Of a stretch of 64,000 bases of DNA, positions 21,751 to 32,765 are shown piece by piece; within the stretch, counting starts at the first letter, position 1; every line of letters starts with the position of its first letter. The notes under the pieces were generated by a model, which was not told the origin of the DNA, made no database searches, and saw only the letters and a list, made by a program, of their open reading frames with translations. Source of the stretch: Pleurodeles waltl (Eukaryota; Chordata; Amphibia; Caudata; Salamandridae); the NCBI RefSeq assembly GCF_031143425.1, contig NC_090437.1:850219978-850283977 (forward strand), in the 5' to 3' direction. The position numbers were made by a program, and so were the translations under genes.

Positions 21751-23700
21751 TCAATCAATCAATCAAAAAATGTATTAAGCGCGCTACTCACCCGATAGGG
21801 TCTCAAGGCACTGTTGGGGGAGTAGGGAGGATGCCGTTTACTGCTCAAAAAGCCATGTCTTGAGGTGCTTTCTGAAAGTGAGGAGGTCCTGGGTCTTGCG
21901 TAGGTTGGGGGGAGGGAGTTCCAGGTCTTGGAGGCGAGGTAGGAGAAGGATCTGCCTGCGCAGGTGGTGCATTGGGTGCGGGGGACTGTGGCGAGGGCGA
22001 GGTCAGCAGAGCGGAGGAGTCGAGTGGGTACGTGGAAGTTCACTCATTCGTTGAGGTAGGCTGGTCCAGTGCTGTGGAGGGATTTATGAGCGTGGATGAG
22101 GACTTTGAAGATGATCCTTTTGCTATTGGGCAGCCAGTGAAGGGATCTGAGGTGAGCGGAGATGTGTTCGTGGCGTGGGAGGTTGAAGATGAGACATGCA
22201 GCTGCGTTCTGGATTCGCTGGAGTTTTTGCTGAAGCTTGGCTGTGGTACCAGCGTAGAGGGCGTTTCCGTAGTCTAATCTGCTGCTGATGAGTGCATGGG
22301 TGACGATTTTTCTGGTTTCTATGGGAATCCATTTGAAGGTCTTCCGTAGCATGCGAAGGATGTTGAAACAGGAGGATGATATGGTGTTGATTTGCTGGGT
22401 CATGGAGAGAGATGATGCTGAGGTTGTGTGCGTGGGTGGAGGGTGTTGGGGGTGGTCCTAGGGCGGTGGGCCACCAGGAATCGTCCCATACTGTCTTGTT
22501 GGGGCGAAGATGATGATTTCTGTTTTGTTGGAGTTGAGTTTGAGGTGGCTTGCTGTCATCCATTTGGCGGTGTCGATGAATCCTGCGTGGAGGTTTGTCT
22601 TGGCAGTGGAAGGGTTCCTGGTAAGGGAGATGACGAGCTGGGTGTCGTCTGCGTACGAGATGATGGTGATTCCGTGGGGGCAGAGGATGTTGGCGAGCGG
22701 GGCCAGGTAAATTTTGAAGGGTAGGGCTGAGGGAGGACCCTTGGGGGACCCCGCAGATGATCTTGATTGCTGGGGACTGGAAGAGAGGGAGGCAGTCTTT
22801 CTGGGTTCTTTCGGCGAGGAAGGAGGTGAGCCAGTCTAGGGCCTTGTGCCGGATTCCTGCATCAAAAAGGCGTGCACAGAGGATTTGGTGGCATACAGTG
22901 TCGAAGGCTGCGGAGAGGTCCAGGAGGATGAGTGCAACGGTCTTGGGCTTGTCAACTCTGGTTCTGATGTCATCAGTGCAGGCGATGAGGGCGGTCTCAG
23001 TGCTGTGGTTCTTGCGAAATCCAGACTGGGAGGCGTTGAGTGCGTTGTTTTCCTCTATGAAGTGAGACAGTCTGGCGTTCACTATCTTCACAGCGACCTT
23101 GGCGGGGAAGGGGAGAAGAGAAATGGGGCAGTAGTTTGTGAGGTCTTCTGGGTCTGCTTTGGGTTTTTTGAGGAGTGCAGTGACTTCGGCGTGCTTCCAG
23201 GTGTCTGGGAAGGTTGCGGCATCTAAGGAGCTGTTGATTACGGTGCGGAGCTGGGGAGCGATGATTGGGCTGGCCTTGCTGAAGATGTGGTGGGGGCAGG
23301 GGTCTGTGGGGGAGCCTAAGTGGATGGAGTTCATGGTTTTTTCAGTTTCTTTATTGTCGGTAGGGGTCCAGGTGTGAAGTTGGTTGGTGTGGGGGGTGTG
23401 TGTTGTGTTGTTGGTCATGTTGGTGGGGTCAGTGGTGGTGATGGTGGGTGCGAATGGTGTGAAACTGTTGTGTATATCTAAGATTTTGAGGTGAAAGTAG
23501 TTGGAGAGGGAGTTACAAAGGTTTTGTGTGTGAGGGGGGTCGATGGTGCAGGATTTGGTGAGCTGTTTGATGGCGGTGGTTGCCGCCCCGAAACTGACGG
23601 CGGTCTTGTGCTTCATTATTTGTTGGGTAGGTAGGGCCTTTCCGTCGGCCTGTGGGCGGCCTCTTCCGTCGTTGTTGGCACTCCTCTGCTGGCGGTGAGT
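21751..23700 (-). mobile_element. CR1/L2-group LINE, 5'-truncated, inserted in Harbinger element
   Basis: The 3' end is at 21751 with tail TGATTGATTGATTGA on the - strand. Going upstream on the - strand come the ORF2 C-terminus and reverse transcriptase. The + strand shows the reverse complement of a YADD box near 22650. The 5' end is not sharp; sequence of LINE type ends near 23700, just before the Harbinger right end. A second copy with the same 3' end lies at 40562-41162. The clade call rests on the RT and C-terminal motifs and could be refined to a related clade. Confidence 0.8.
21759..23616 (-). pseudogene. LINE ORF2 relic: reverse transcriptase and C-terminal domain
   Basis: From 23616 down, one frame runs about 300 informative residues. 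It holds a thumb-proximal leader (SSLDAATFPDTWKHAEVTAL), the RT blocks LNASQSGFRKNHSTETAL, VALILLDLSAAFDTVCH (first catalytic Asp) and GVPQGSSLSPTL. A frameshift near 22700 then moves the YADD box and palm end into another frame, followed by a third segment (22044-22403) with LISSRLDYGNALYAGT and RSLHWLPNSKRI. The C-terminal end (21759-22043) has RSADLALATVP and FSYLASKTWNSLP, a signature of CR1/L2-type ORF2. The endonuclease domain is missing (5' truncation). Non-functional. Confidence 0.85.
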
Positions 23701-23751
23701 GGTTTTCAGACTGCCTGTTTTTCATGTGCTTCATTATTTGGCGGTCTAGAC

Positions 23752-23824
23752 CACCAGCATGTTGGTGGTAGTTACCGCCACCGCAGGCGGTGCAGTCTTT
23801 CCCGCTGTGTTCATAATGAGGGCC
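23752..23824 (-). repeat. Right terminal inverted repeat and subterminal region of Harbinger element
   Basis: Ends in TCATAATGAGGGCC followed by TTA. Inward it has CCGCC/GGCGG motifs and a perfect inverted pair (CCACCAGCATG/TTGGTGG-type) near 23750-23772. The outer 20 bases match the left end in inverse orientation. Confidence 0.6.
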
Positions 23825-23827
23825 TTA

Positions 23828-24990
23828 GTCTAAGCATAAGCCTCACCATAAACCTTCATCTTCATAACTTAATCACACCCCAACCATAAAATTATTTTAA
23901 CCATAGCCTTACCCTACATACGTTTTTTTTACATATACCTTATTCAGCATAGTAGTATCCTCAATAGTGGCCGTTTCAGTAGTGGTATCCATTAATGTAG
24001 TGCTTGTCTGCAACTGTAAATCAATGGAGTGGGTTATCTGTAGTGGGAATGGTCCTCACTTGCATATGTACTCACATTGGCTGAACAGAAAAATAACATA
24101 ATATACCATAACATTAATGTATATCCACATCTTACAGAAATATTTCACTGTGTATACAAATCGTAGTTCAAAGACAGGACTTGCATATTATCAGGAGACA
24201 AACTACAATGTCTCTTGTTGCACAACTAGCATTCTGATGAATATGCAACAGTCAGGTGCATGCCCTTACCCTGCATAGTCATTGGCAGTTGAGGTACCAC
24301 ATTGAACAGCAGTATATTAAATAGTGTTTAGATTTTAGTTTAAAGCTTTAAAAGAATTATAAATAAATGCTTTGGAGCTATGCTCTTGGTGAGCATGAGC
24401 CAAGTTCCACAGTAATTGTACAAGATACCTGTCAGCATAGCACCCAACAAGGTTGCACAAAATCGCAAATGAGAACTTTCAGTAGCTCTTGAGTTTTTTT
24501 GGTAGATGCATTGGCACTGGACAAATATCACATTGTGAATTAGGGCTTTTTCTCAATTAATCCCAGCCAGGCCTATATCTGACTGCTTTAACATCAAAAT
24601 ATCCACGTTTCTGGCCTTTACCAAAAGTTGATGTGCAACTTCAACTTAAGATGTTCCTCCACAAAATGATCAGACATTCTGAAACATTTCCAAAGCATTT
24701 GCCCACCCCTTTTCACGAGTTCTAAGAATGTTCTTTGCTAATAATTCAACACTAAGTGAAATATAAGATTGTGATTAGTGGCATTAAGCAAAATGATGGC
24801 CCCCCCATGCAGAATGTAATGAGGGGCCCCCAGGTCTCTGACATCTCACAGATATTCATTGGCTTTGGGCTGCACGGGAGTCCTGTAAAGGGCTTGGGGG
24901 CCCCTTGAAGGGTTGGGTGCTCTGGGCTCCTTTTTTAGTCTCACCTACAGCATGTTGAAGCTTGCTCAAGACCACTTGTTGCAGACCTAT
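23828..24990. other. Non-coding, no recognised feature
   Basis: AT-rich sequence with an ACCATAA/CCTTACCCTA texture in the first 100 bp and a GGCCCCC-rich patch near 24820-24920. No ORF of note, RNA gene or element boundary was found before the LTR at 24991. Confidence 0.5.
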
Positions 24991-25956
24991 TGTTAGACAT
25001 GACTTCCTTGATGTGGTTTCTCCCTGCCTTTTTACCTCTGCCTCCTGTATGTTTGACTGTGTGCTGGATTTTGATTTTGCTGGTTTTGATACTCTGGACA
25101 CTTTACCACTGCTGGTCAGTGATAAAGTGCAAGTGCTCCCTGTGTAAATTGTGATTATGATTGGTTAGCCATGATTGGCATATCTGGTATACTAGTAAGT
25201 CCCTAGTATAGTGCACCATGTGTGCCCACGGCCTGTAAATCAAATGCTACTAGTGGGCCTGCAGCACTGATTGTGCTACCCAGATTAGGAGCCCTGTAAG
25301 CACATCTCAGATTTGCCATTGCAGTGTCTGTGTGTGCAGTTTTAAACTGCCATGTCAACCTGGCTAGGGCACCCATTTGCCAGGGCCAAACCTTTCCTTT
25401 TAGTACATGTAAGGCATCCCTAAGGTAGGCCCAAAGTAGTCCGTCCCAAGGGCAGGGTGCAGTATATTTATAAGGGAGGACATGGTGTGTTTCACATGAC
25501 CCGAAATATTGCCAAATTCAGTTTTCACTATTGCAAGGCCTATCGCTCACATAGGTTAACATGGGGATTGCCTTGAAGTATCTCCTAAGTGTAATTTCAC
25601 ATTGGGAATCAGATAGAGATATGAGGGAATTAGGGGTCTCTGAACTCACAAATTAAAAATATATCTTTTAGAGAAGGTGATTTTTAAATTGCATGTTTGA
25701 AAATGCAACTTTTAGCAAGTGGTCATTTTCTTGCTTAACCATTCTGTGCCTCTGCCTGTCTGTGGAATATACATCTGGGTCAGGATAACAGTTGGACTAG
25801 TTGTGAATTCACTCTAGACAGTCGTCACACAAAGGGAGCTAAGGTGTGCCCGGCATATCCTGATGTGTCTTCCTAGGCTAGAATGGTGGGAGGAGCTGAC
25901 ACTTGCACCTGAATTGCGTCTTGACTCCCTGCCAACTAGAGCCCCCATTTCTAACA
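24991..25956 (+). repeat. 5' LTR of Gmr1-like element, 966 bp
   Basis: Starts TGTTAGACATGACT and ends CCCCCATTTCTAACA. Both the early region and the end match the 2.17 kb LTRs of the 8.4 kb element read on their coding strand. A TATA-like TATATTTATAAGG is at about 25461. It lacks the CpG-rich leader block that makes the other LTR twice as long. Confidence 0.82.
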
Positions 25957-25980
25957 TTGGTGATCAGTGGTGAGGATAGG
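25957..25980 (+). other. Primer-binding-site-like sequence
   Basis: TTGGTGATCAGTGGTGAGG directly follows the LTR end. It is nearly identical to the site at 12135-12153 in the 8.4 kb element. TGG after one spacer base fits pairing with a tRNA CCA end; the tRNA was not identified. Confidence 0.7.
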
Positions 25981-26106
25981 ACGTATGCTTGTTCCTGACA
26001 TACAGTGATTGGTGTACACTACTGAATACTGCAGACAATTACGCAACCACATACTGCTTTTTGATCTTCTTCTGTTTTTGGCAACCCTTGTGGTTATCCA
26101 CAAATC

Positions 26107-26760
26107 ATGTCTCTGTCTGGTGAACCAGTAAGTGAAGTTGCAAAGGCTGTGTTTGAGATTGAGAAGTTACAATCCTACACGGTATCTCGATTGAAACAGT
26201 TCTGCAAGGATTTTAATTGCCCTGTGAAGAGTTCCTCTGGAAAAGAGGAGCTGCAAAAGGCACTGTGGGCCTGATGGGCAGAAAGAGAAGTTGTGGAGGC
26301 TGAGAATGAGGATGTGGAGGTACAGAACCAACAAGGGGACTGTAGTGGGATGACTGTTGCCCTGAAGTACAGAGAGATCCCAGGAAAAACAGGACTCTCT
26401 CTGGAGTACCCCGGGGCACGATTGGACCACCATAACCTGGAAGCACAGGAAGCTTCTGGGTCGCAGAGGGACTGAAGAAGGAGGCGGCATGGAGGAGCAC
26501 ATCCTACATTGACATGGAAACAGCGAGAGCAGCAGATCAGAGTGTGGAACCACAAGGAGTCAAAGGAACCTAACTGCAGCTGTCTGGAGAAGACGCAGGA
26601 CCTTCAGACATGAAGCACACTGAAAAGAGGCTTAAGGCAGAAGAAGAGGTGCTTGTAGAGGACAGAGAGAGGGAGCAGAAGAATGCACAAGAAAACCCAG
26701 GAACAACAAGACTGTCAGAGAGGCACTACAACCCACCACGTTCCTGGAGGAATGAGGCTT
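26107..26760 (+). pseudogene. Gag N-terminal region with SAP-like motif, broken
   Basis: ATG at 26107 opens a frame with a SAP-like helix-turn-helix (TVSRLKQFCKDFNCPV, then GKEELQKALW), interrupted by TGA at 26272. The next residues (WAEREVVEAENED) continue the homology to the 8.4 kb element's ORF (WAEREAAR after its SAP-like motif). Downstream the reading is Glu/Gln/Arg-rich with many stops. SAP motifs in other proteins bind DNA; here that is an inference. The start was chosen because it follows the primer site by about 130 bp with a matching leader. Confidence 0.65.
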
Positions 26761-27385
26761 TTTGAGGTACGATCACAGTTACAACTGTGGTGCTGTAAAG
26801 AGAGGGTGGGGCATGAGGGGGAGGACTAGGAAAACAGAGGGTAGACAATTGGGTGCATGCAGAATCTCACCCTTTTCACTGGAAGAGGGAGGTACCATGC
26901 ACAGATATTACTGTGAGGTGCTGCAGGCCAAGGGGAATATCCCTTCAATAATACTATTGTATGTTTTTTTAACCTATCTGCTCTCACTAAAATATTTTTC
27001 ACTGGTGGTAACCTAGGGCCCTTTCTCTCTTCAACCCGTCACATGTACTCCCCTTCCTGGTATATTTCCAAAGAGTGATCCTTACCTGAACATCTGTGTC
27101 ATGTACTTCAATACGAAGTACACCATCCAGGAGAACAAGCTGGAGCAACGACCGGACACCAATCTGCAAAGAGAAAAGAAAGAAAGCCAATACGAAGAGA
27201 ATAATGTGAAAAACTGAACTCATAATGTAAAGACATAACCAGTGAAAGACATGGTAAAAGAAGAAGAATACAAAAAACACTGGAGAAGCACAACATATTA
27301 AAGTATTCTTTGTTTGATGGAACATAAAAAATGCTGATTTAATTTCCCTCCATTATAGCCTATCTACCTCCTGGTGGTAACTTCC
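26761..27385. other. Unassigned interior segment of the Gmr1-like element
   Basis: Between the gag start and the capsid region the frame is lost. 26990-27360 is A-rich and shows no similarity that I recognise to the neighbouring gag. It could be a small insertion or heavily decayed gag. Confidence 0.35.
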
Positions 27386-28450
27386 AACATGCCTACTCAC
27401 TACAGGGACTCTGGAGCTCAAGATCTGCCTGTAGGAAGAGTGTCCTCCAGGAGTGGCAGCAGAGTGTCATCCAGAGGTTTGTCACCAGAGGAGCTGGAGG
27501 ACAAGCGACAGGCCAGAGAGCATGTGCTGGGATTGTAGAAGCTCAGGTTGGAAGCAGAAAGCAAAATATTTGAACTGAACCAACAAGAGAGGCAAAGGGC
27601 TCGTGCTCTGGAGGAAAATAAATTGCTTTTGGTTCAGGAGATGAGTATGAGGGAGCTGGACCTCAACGCCAAGTAGGCCGAATCCAGCATGAATGGTTGC
27701 AGCATACTTCTAGTGCAGTCTGAGCGGAGGGTGCACATTCCTAAATATCTAGTGAAGGATTATAAGAGAGAGGATGACATACAATTGTGGTTAAAGGGGT
27801 ATGAATCAGCTCTCCACATGAACGGGGTCCCTGAGGGGCAATGGGGGGCAGATTTTGAGGTAGAGGGTAGGGACACCTTAACAGCCTTAGGGGATCCCCA
27901 GGGGCTCACCTACTCTAAAATGAAGGACACCCTACTCACCAGGTATAGTCTCACCCCAGAACAGAACAAAGAAAAGTTTAGGTCCCACAAGAAGTCGGAT
28001 TCCCAAACTTGGCTAGAATGTATTGATTCTTTTTGTAGAACATTGGATAGATGCATGAAGGCCAGCAAGGGAACAGATTATGAGGGGCCGTAATATTTGA
28101 TTTCATGGGAGGACTTGTATAGTCTTTGTTTCCAAGACCTGCACCAGCATCTGATTGACAGCAAGCTGATTGACCCCAGGAAGTTTGCCCAGGAAGCAGA
28201 CCACTGGGAGAGTACCAGGGTCCACCAGAAGTATGGGGAGACTCTACCAAGGGTGGGCAGGGTCCCCATCAGAAGAAGTGGCAGGGGAAAGTGTGAACAG
28301 GGGGAGTTCTCTAGAGGGCTCCAAACTAGTTCAAGGGCATGGATTCCTATCCCCCAGGTAAAAAGAGGCCCTGGATCTCTACAGGAAAGCATGAAGAGAA
28401 GGGCCCCGCAAATGTTAGGCATGTGATCAGGAAGGTCACATGAGGGGGTA
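27386..28450 (+). pseudogene. Gag coiled coil, SCAN-like capsid and zinc-knuckle remnant
   Basis: Order: a Ser/Arg-rich start, coiled coil (LRLEAESKIFELNQQERQ ... ELDLNAK), then from about 27720 IPKYLVKDYKREDDIQLWL and LKGYESALH, the capsid C-half TYSKMKDTLLTRYSLTPEQ and WLECIDSFCRTLDRC, and in a shifted frame LHQHLIDSKLIDPRKFAQEA. The helix pattern and the LTPEQ / DP-x-x-FAQEAD motifs resemble SCAN domains, which are reported to descend from a Gmr1-like capsid. A CX2CX4H-type remnant (CDQEGHMRGYSKC near 28420) follows, as expected for a nucleocapsid knuckle. Stops at 27537, 27674 and 28091 and shifts show decay. Confidence 0.7.
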
Positions 28451-28559
28451 TAGTAAGTGTCCCAAGTGTACATCGGCACCCACTGGTGCACAGTCACAGG
28501 GTTGGCCAGTGTAACGTTTGGGAGGAGTTGGATCCACGAGAAGGGTGGGAGCCAGCTGA

Positions 28560-28880
28560 GATGACAAAGAGATGGTCCAGAGGACCTTAATGCCTGAGAA
28601 CATTAAGAAGCACAGGCAGTGGGTGGCCATCAATGGACAGAGGGTGGAGGCTCTGAGACACACAGGAGCCAGCATGACTATTGTCAGGTGTCACCTGGTG
28701 TCTGAAGAGCCGGTGGTCCCCAATGTGTTTCACCAAGTAGTTGCTGTGGACAACTCTGAGTGCCAGTACAAGGTGGCGCAGGTTCCCTTTGATTGTGTGG
28801 GGCGGTCTCAGGTTCCTTGAGGGTAGCTGTGAGTCCAACCATGCCTGCTGATTGTCTGCTGGGTAACGACCTGGAGAATT
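28560..28880 (+). pseudogene. Retropepsin-like protease, active-site Asp lost
   Basis: Reads WVAINGQRVEALRHTGASMT, in which the aspartic protease motif D-T-G-A is H-T-G-A (codon CAC at 28659-28661), removing the catalytic Asp. The flap region (VFHQVVAVDN) and the C-terminal motif DCLLGNDLE (after a frameshift near 28815) are still visible. It would have cleaved the Gag-Pol precursor. It sits between capsid and integrase, with no reverse transcriptase in between. Confidence 0.78.
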
Positions 28881-28959
28881 CCCCTTGGTGTGAGGTGGAA
28901 TGTAGGTCACACTTGGAGATGGTGGGTCTGCCTGAGTGGGCATGCGTGACTGGCAGGGA

Positions 28960-29641
28960 GTCTGGATCACATTGTATATACTGGGAGAATGGCCTCCTGC
29001 AAAGTGAGCCAAAGGTTTCATAGCCTGTGGCAGCCCGAGTGCTAGTGGTAACCAGGAGCTTCAGAACCTTCCTAATGGGTCTGGCGCATGATGTGCCTTT
29101 GGCAGGACATTTGGGGCAGGACAAAACATTTGAGAGGATTGTTACCCACTTTACTGGCCCCAAATGTGAAGGCACTTTGATGTGCATTGTAGGTCTTGCC
29201 AGACTCGCCAGACAAGCGGCAAGAGTGGGGGGAGATTCAAGGCCCCTCCCCAACCATTTCCCATCATGATCACCCATTTTGAGTGAGTGGGGATCGACAT
29301 TGTAGGGCCTCTGGAACCCAAGACAGCCATGAGCAACAGGTACATCCTGGTCTTGGTGGACCATGCCACCTGGTACCCGGAGGCTTTCCCTCTGAGGTCA
29401 GTGGCAGCACCTGTGGTGGGACGGGCATTAATGGGGATCTTTTCCTGCATGGGGTTCCACAAAGAGGTGGTATCCGACCAGGGTACCATCTTCATATGCA
29501 CATATGCGAAGTCTCTGTGGAAGGAGCATGGGGTGACCTACAAGTTCACCACTCCTTACCACCCCCAAGAAAATAAGTTGGTTGAAATGTTCAACCATAC
29601 CCTGACGGCATGATTATGGGTCTGTCAGACTACATGAGGCA
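28960..29641 (+). pseudogene. Integrase zinc domain and catalytic core
   Basis: The linker YWENGLLQSEP is followed by the partly decayed HHCC domain (AGHLGQDKTFERIV). The core begins MGIDIVGPL (first Asp, near 29293), then RYILVLVDHATWYPEAFPL, VVSDQGTIF (second Asp, near 29476) and ENKLVEMFNHTL (Glu, near 29582). A one-base shift near 29608 is followed by LSDYMRH, where a solo LTR interrupts the gene. All three catalytic residues of DD35E remain. The domain resumes at 32326. Confidence 0.82.
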
Positions 29642-32320
29642 TGCAAGGAAATGCCTCCTTGGCATGGTTACCCCCTGACTTTTTGCCTTTGCTGATGCTA
29701 AGTTTTGATTTGAAAGTGTGCTGAGGCCTGCTAACCAGGCCCCAGCACCAGGGTTCTTTCCCTAAGCTGTACTTTTGTTTCCACAATTGGCACACCCTGG
29801 CATCCAGGTAAGTCCCTTGTAACTGGTACCCCTGGTACCAAGGGCCCTGATGCCAGGGAAGGTCTCTAAGGGCTGCAGCATATCTTATGCCACCCTGGGG
29901 ACCCCTCACTCAGCACAGACACACTGCTTGCCAGCTTATGTGTGCTGGTGAGGACAAAACGAGTAAGTCGACATGGCACTCCCCTCAGGGTGCCATGCCA
30001 ACATCACACTGCCTATGCAGTATAGATAAGTCACCCCTCTAGCAGGCCTTACAGCCCTAAGGCAGGGTGCACTATACCATAGGTGAGGGCACCAGTGCAC
30101 GAGCACTGTGCCCCTACAGTGTCTAAGCAAAACCTTAGACATTGTAAGTGCAGGGTAGCCATAAGAGTATATGGTTTGGGAGTCTGTCAAACACGAACTC
30201 CACAGCACCATAATGGCCACACTGAAAACTGGGAAGTTTGGTATCAAACTTCTCAGCACAATAAATGTACACTGATGCCAGTGTACATTTTATTGTAGCA
30301 TACACCCCAGAGGGCACCTTAGAGGTGTCCCCTGAAACCTTAACCAACTACCTGTGTAGGCTCACTGGTTTTAGCAGCCTGCCACACTCGAGACATGTTG
30401 CTGGCCACATGGGGAGAGTGCCTTTGTCACTCTGTGGCTAGTAACAAAGCCTGTACTGGGTGGAGATGCTTATCACCTCCCCCTTGCAGGAACTGTAACA
30501 CCTGGCGGTGAGCCTCAAAGGCTCACCCCCTTTGTTACAGCACCCCAGGGCATTCCAGCTAGTATAGTTGCCCGCCCCCTCCGGCCACGGCCCCACTTTT
30601 GGTGGCAAGGCCGGAGGAGATAATGAGAAAAACAAGGAGGAGTCACTGGCCAGTCAGGACAGCCCCTAAAGCAACCTGAGCTGAGGTGACTCTGACTTTT
30701 AGAAATCCTCCATATTGCAGATGGAGGATTCCCCCAATAGGGATAGGAATGTGACCCCCTACTCTTGGGAGGAGGCACAAAGAGGGTGTAGCCACCCTCA
30801 GGGCTACTAGCCATTGGTTACTGCCCTCCCAGACCTAAACACACCCCTAAATTCTGTATTTAGGGGCTCCCAAGAACCTAGGAACTCAGATTCCTGCAAC
30901 CTAAGAAGAAGAGGACTGCTAAGCTGAAAAACCCTGCAGAGAAGACGGAGACACCAACTGCTTTGGCCCCAGCTCTACCGGCCCGTCTCCCCACTTCTAA
31001 AGACACTGCTCCAGCGACGCTTTCCCCAGGGACCAGCGACCTCTGAATCCTCAGAGGACTGCCCTGCTCTAGAAGGACCAAGAACTCCAGAGGACAGCGG
31101 CCCTATTCACCAAAGACTGCCACTTTGAAACAAAGCAGCAATTTTGAAACAACTTTCATTTCCCGCCGGAAGCGTGAGACTTGCTACTCTGCACCCGACG
31201 CCCCCGGCTCGACTTGTGGAGAACAATCACTTCAGGGAGGACTCCCCGGCGACTGCGAGACCGTGAGTAGCCAGAGTTGCCCCCCCTGCACCCCACAGCG
31301 ACGCCTGCAGAGGGAATCCCTAGGCTCCCCCTGACTGCGACTGCCTGCTTCCCAGATCCCGACGCCTGGTAAAGACTCTTCACCCGCATCCCCCAGGACC
31401 TGAAAGATCGGAACTCCAGTGCAGGAGTGACCCCCAGGAAGCCCTCTCCCTTGCCCAGGTGGTGGCTACCCCGAGGAGCCCCCCCCCCTTGCCTGCCTGC
31501 ATCGCTGAAGAGACCCCTTGGTCTCCAATTGATTTCAATTACAAACCCCGACGCGTGTTTGCACACTGCACCCGGCCGCCCCCGCACTGCTGAGGGTGTA
31601 CTTTCTGTGTGGACATGTGTCCCCCCCGGTGCCCTACAAAACCCCCCTGGTCTGCCCTCTGAAAACGCGGGTACTTACCTGCTGGCAGACTGGAACCGGG
31701 GCACCCCCTTCTCCATTGAAGCCTATGCGTTTTGGGCACCACTTTGACCTCTGCACCTGTCCGGCCCTGAGCTGCTGGTATGGTAACTTTGGGGTTGCTC
31801 TGAACCCCCAACGGTGGGCTACCTTGGACCCAAACATGAACCCCGTAGGTGGTTTACTTACCTGCAAAAACTAACAAACTCTTACTCCCCTCAGGAACTG
31901 TTGAAAATTGCAGTGTGTCTAGTTTTAAAATAGCTATATGTGATTTATGTGAAAAGTGCATATGCTATTTTGCTAATTCAAAGTTCCTAAAGTACCTACC
32001 TGCAATACCTTTCATTTGAAGTATTACATGTAAATCTTGAACTTGTGGTTCCTAAAATAAACTAAGAAAATATATTTTTCTATACAAAAACCTATTGGCC
32101 TGGAATTGTCTTTGAGTGTGTGTTCCTCATTTATTGTTTGTGTATGTACAACAAATGCTTAACACTACTCCTTTGATAAGCCTACTGCTCGACCACACTA
32201 CCACAAAATAGAGCATTAGTATTATCTCTTTTTGCCACTATCTTACCTCTAAGGGGAACCCTTGGACTCTGCATACTATTCCTTACTTTGAAATAGTGCA
32301 TACAGAGCCAACTTCCTACA
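29642..32320 (+). mobile_element. Solo LTR, 2679 bp, inserted in integrase
   Basis: Starts TGCAAGGAAATGCC, ends CTTCCTACA, and is bounded by a perfect 5 bp duplication AGGCA (29637-29641 and 32321-32325). Removing one copy restores the integrase frame across the site. A TATA-like TGTATTTAGGGG lies near 30856 and AATAAA near 32055. The U3 has a hairpin (30258-30274/30279-30296). The start resembles the LTRs at 178 and 48338, so these are one broad LTR group. C runs and CCCCC-rich sequence mark 31260-31660. No coding interior. Confidence 0.9.
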
Positions 32321-32325
32321 AGGCA

Positions 32326-32765
32326 TAAGTGGGATGTCTTCTTGCCATGCCTTCTCTTTGCATACAGGGAGGAACCACCGAAAGGACTTGGCTTTAATCC
32401 GTTTGAGCTGCTGTATGGGCACCCTGTAAGAGGACCTCCTAGCCTGGTGAAAGAAGGCTGGGAGAAAGCTCCCAGTAGGCCCTTCCAGGATGTACTTAGC
32501 TATGTACTGTTCTTCAGAAACCAGACTACGTGAGTCAGGAAACTCACTCAGGTGAACCTGAAAGCAAGCCAGGAGGATATGAGGTGATGTTAAGACCAGA
32601 ATGCCACTTTGGTTGAGTTTCAACCTGGCCAGAAAGTGCAGCTCATGGCTCCAGCGGTGCCTCGCACTCTACAGAACAAGTGGACTGGGCCTTTTGAGGT
32701 ACTGAAATGCAAGAATAATGTCACCTACCTGGTGAACTTGCAGACTCCAAAAACCCTTTGAGGGT
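32326..32765 (+). pseudogene. Integrase C-terminal domain (after the LTR insertion)
   Basis: Continues the integrase with KWDVFLPCLLFAYREEP and FNPFELLYGHPVRGP, then a broken linker, and WTGPFEVLKCKNNVTYLVNL with VLHVRCLTPHF. The latter is a GPY/F-type module found at the end of many Ty3/gypsy integrases. It binds DNA or aids multimerisation in known elements. Stop and shift near 32531 and 32759. Confidence 0.75.

Larger units (their letters stand above)
14520..23824. mobile_element. PIF/Harbinger DNA transposon with three genes, LINE-interrupted
   Basis: The outer ends are related inverted repeats: the left end reads TCATTATAAACATGGCGG from 14525, and the right end read inward on the - strand is GGCCCTCATTATGAACACAGCGG from 23824. 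Inside are a Myb-like gene (+, 15023-16387), a HARBI1-type transposase (-, 17122-18208) and a second SANT/Myb-like gene (+, 18738-21283). A LINE occupies about 21751-23700, so the element itself is about 7.3 kb. The right flank is TTA, a typical Harbinger target, but the matching left triplet is not clear. All three genes carry disabling mutations. A two-element (nested) explanation is possible, because GGCGG-rich inverted motifs also lie between the second and third genes. Confidence 0.65.
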
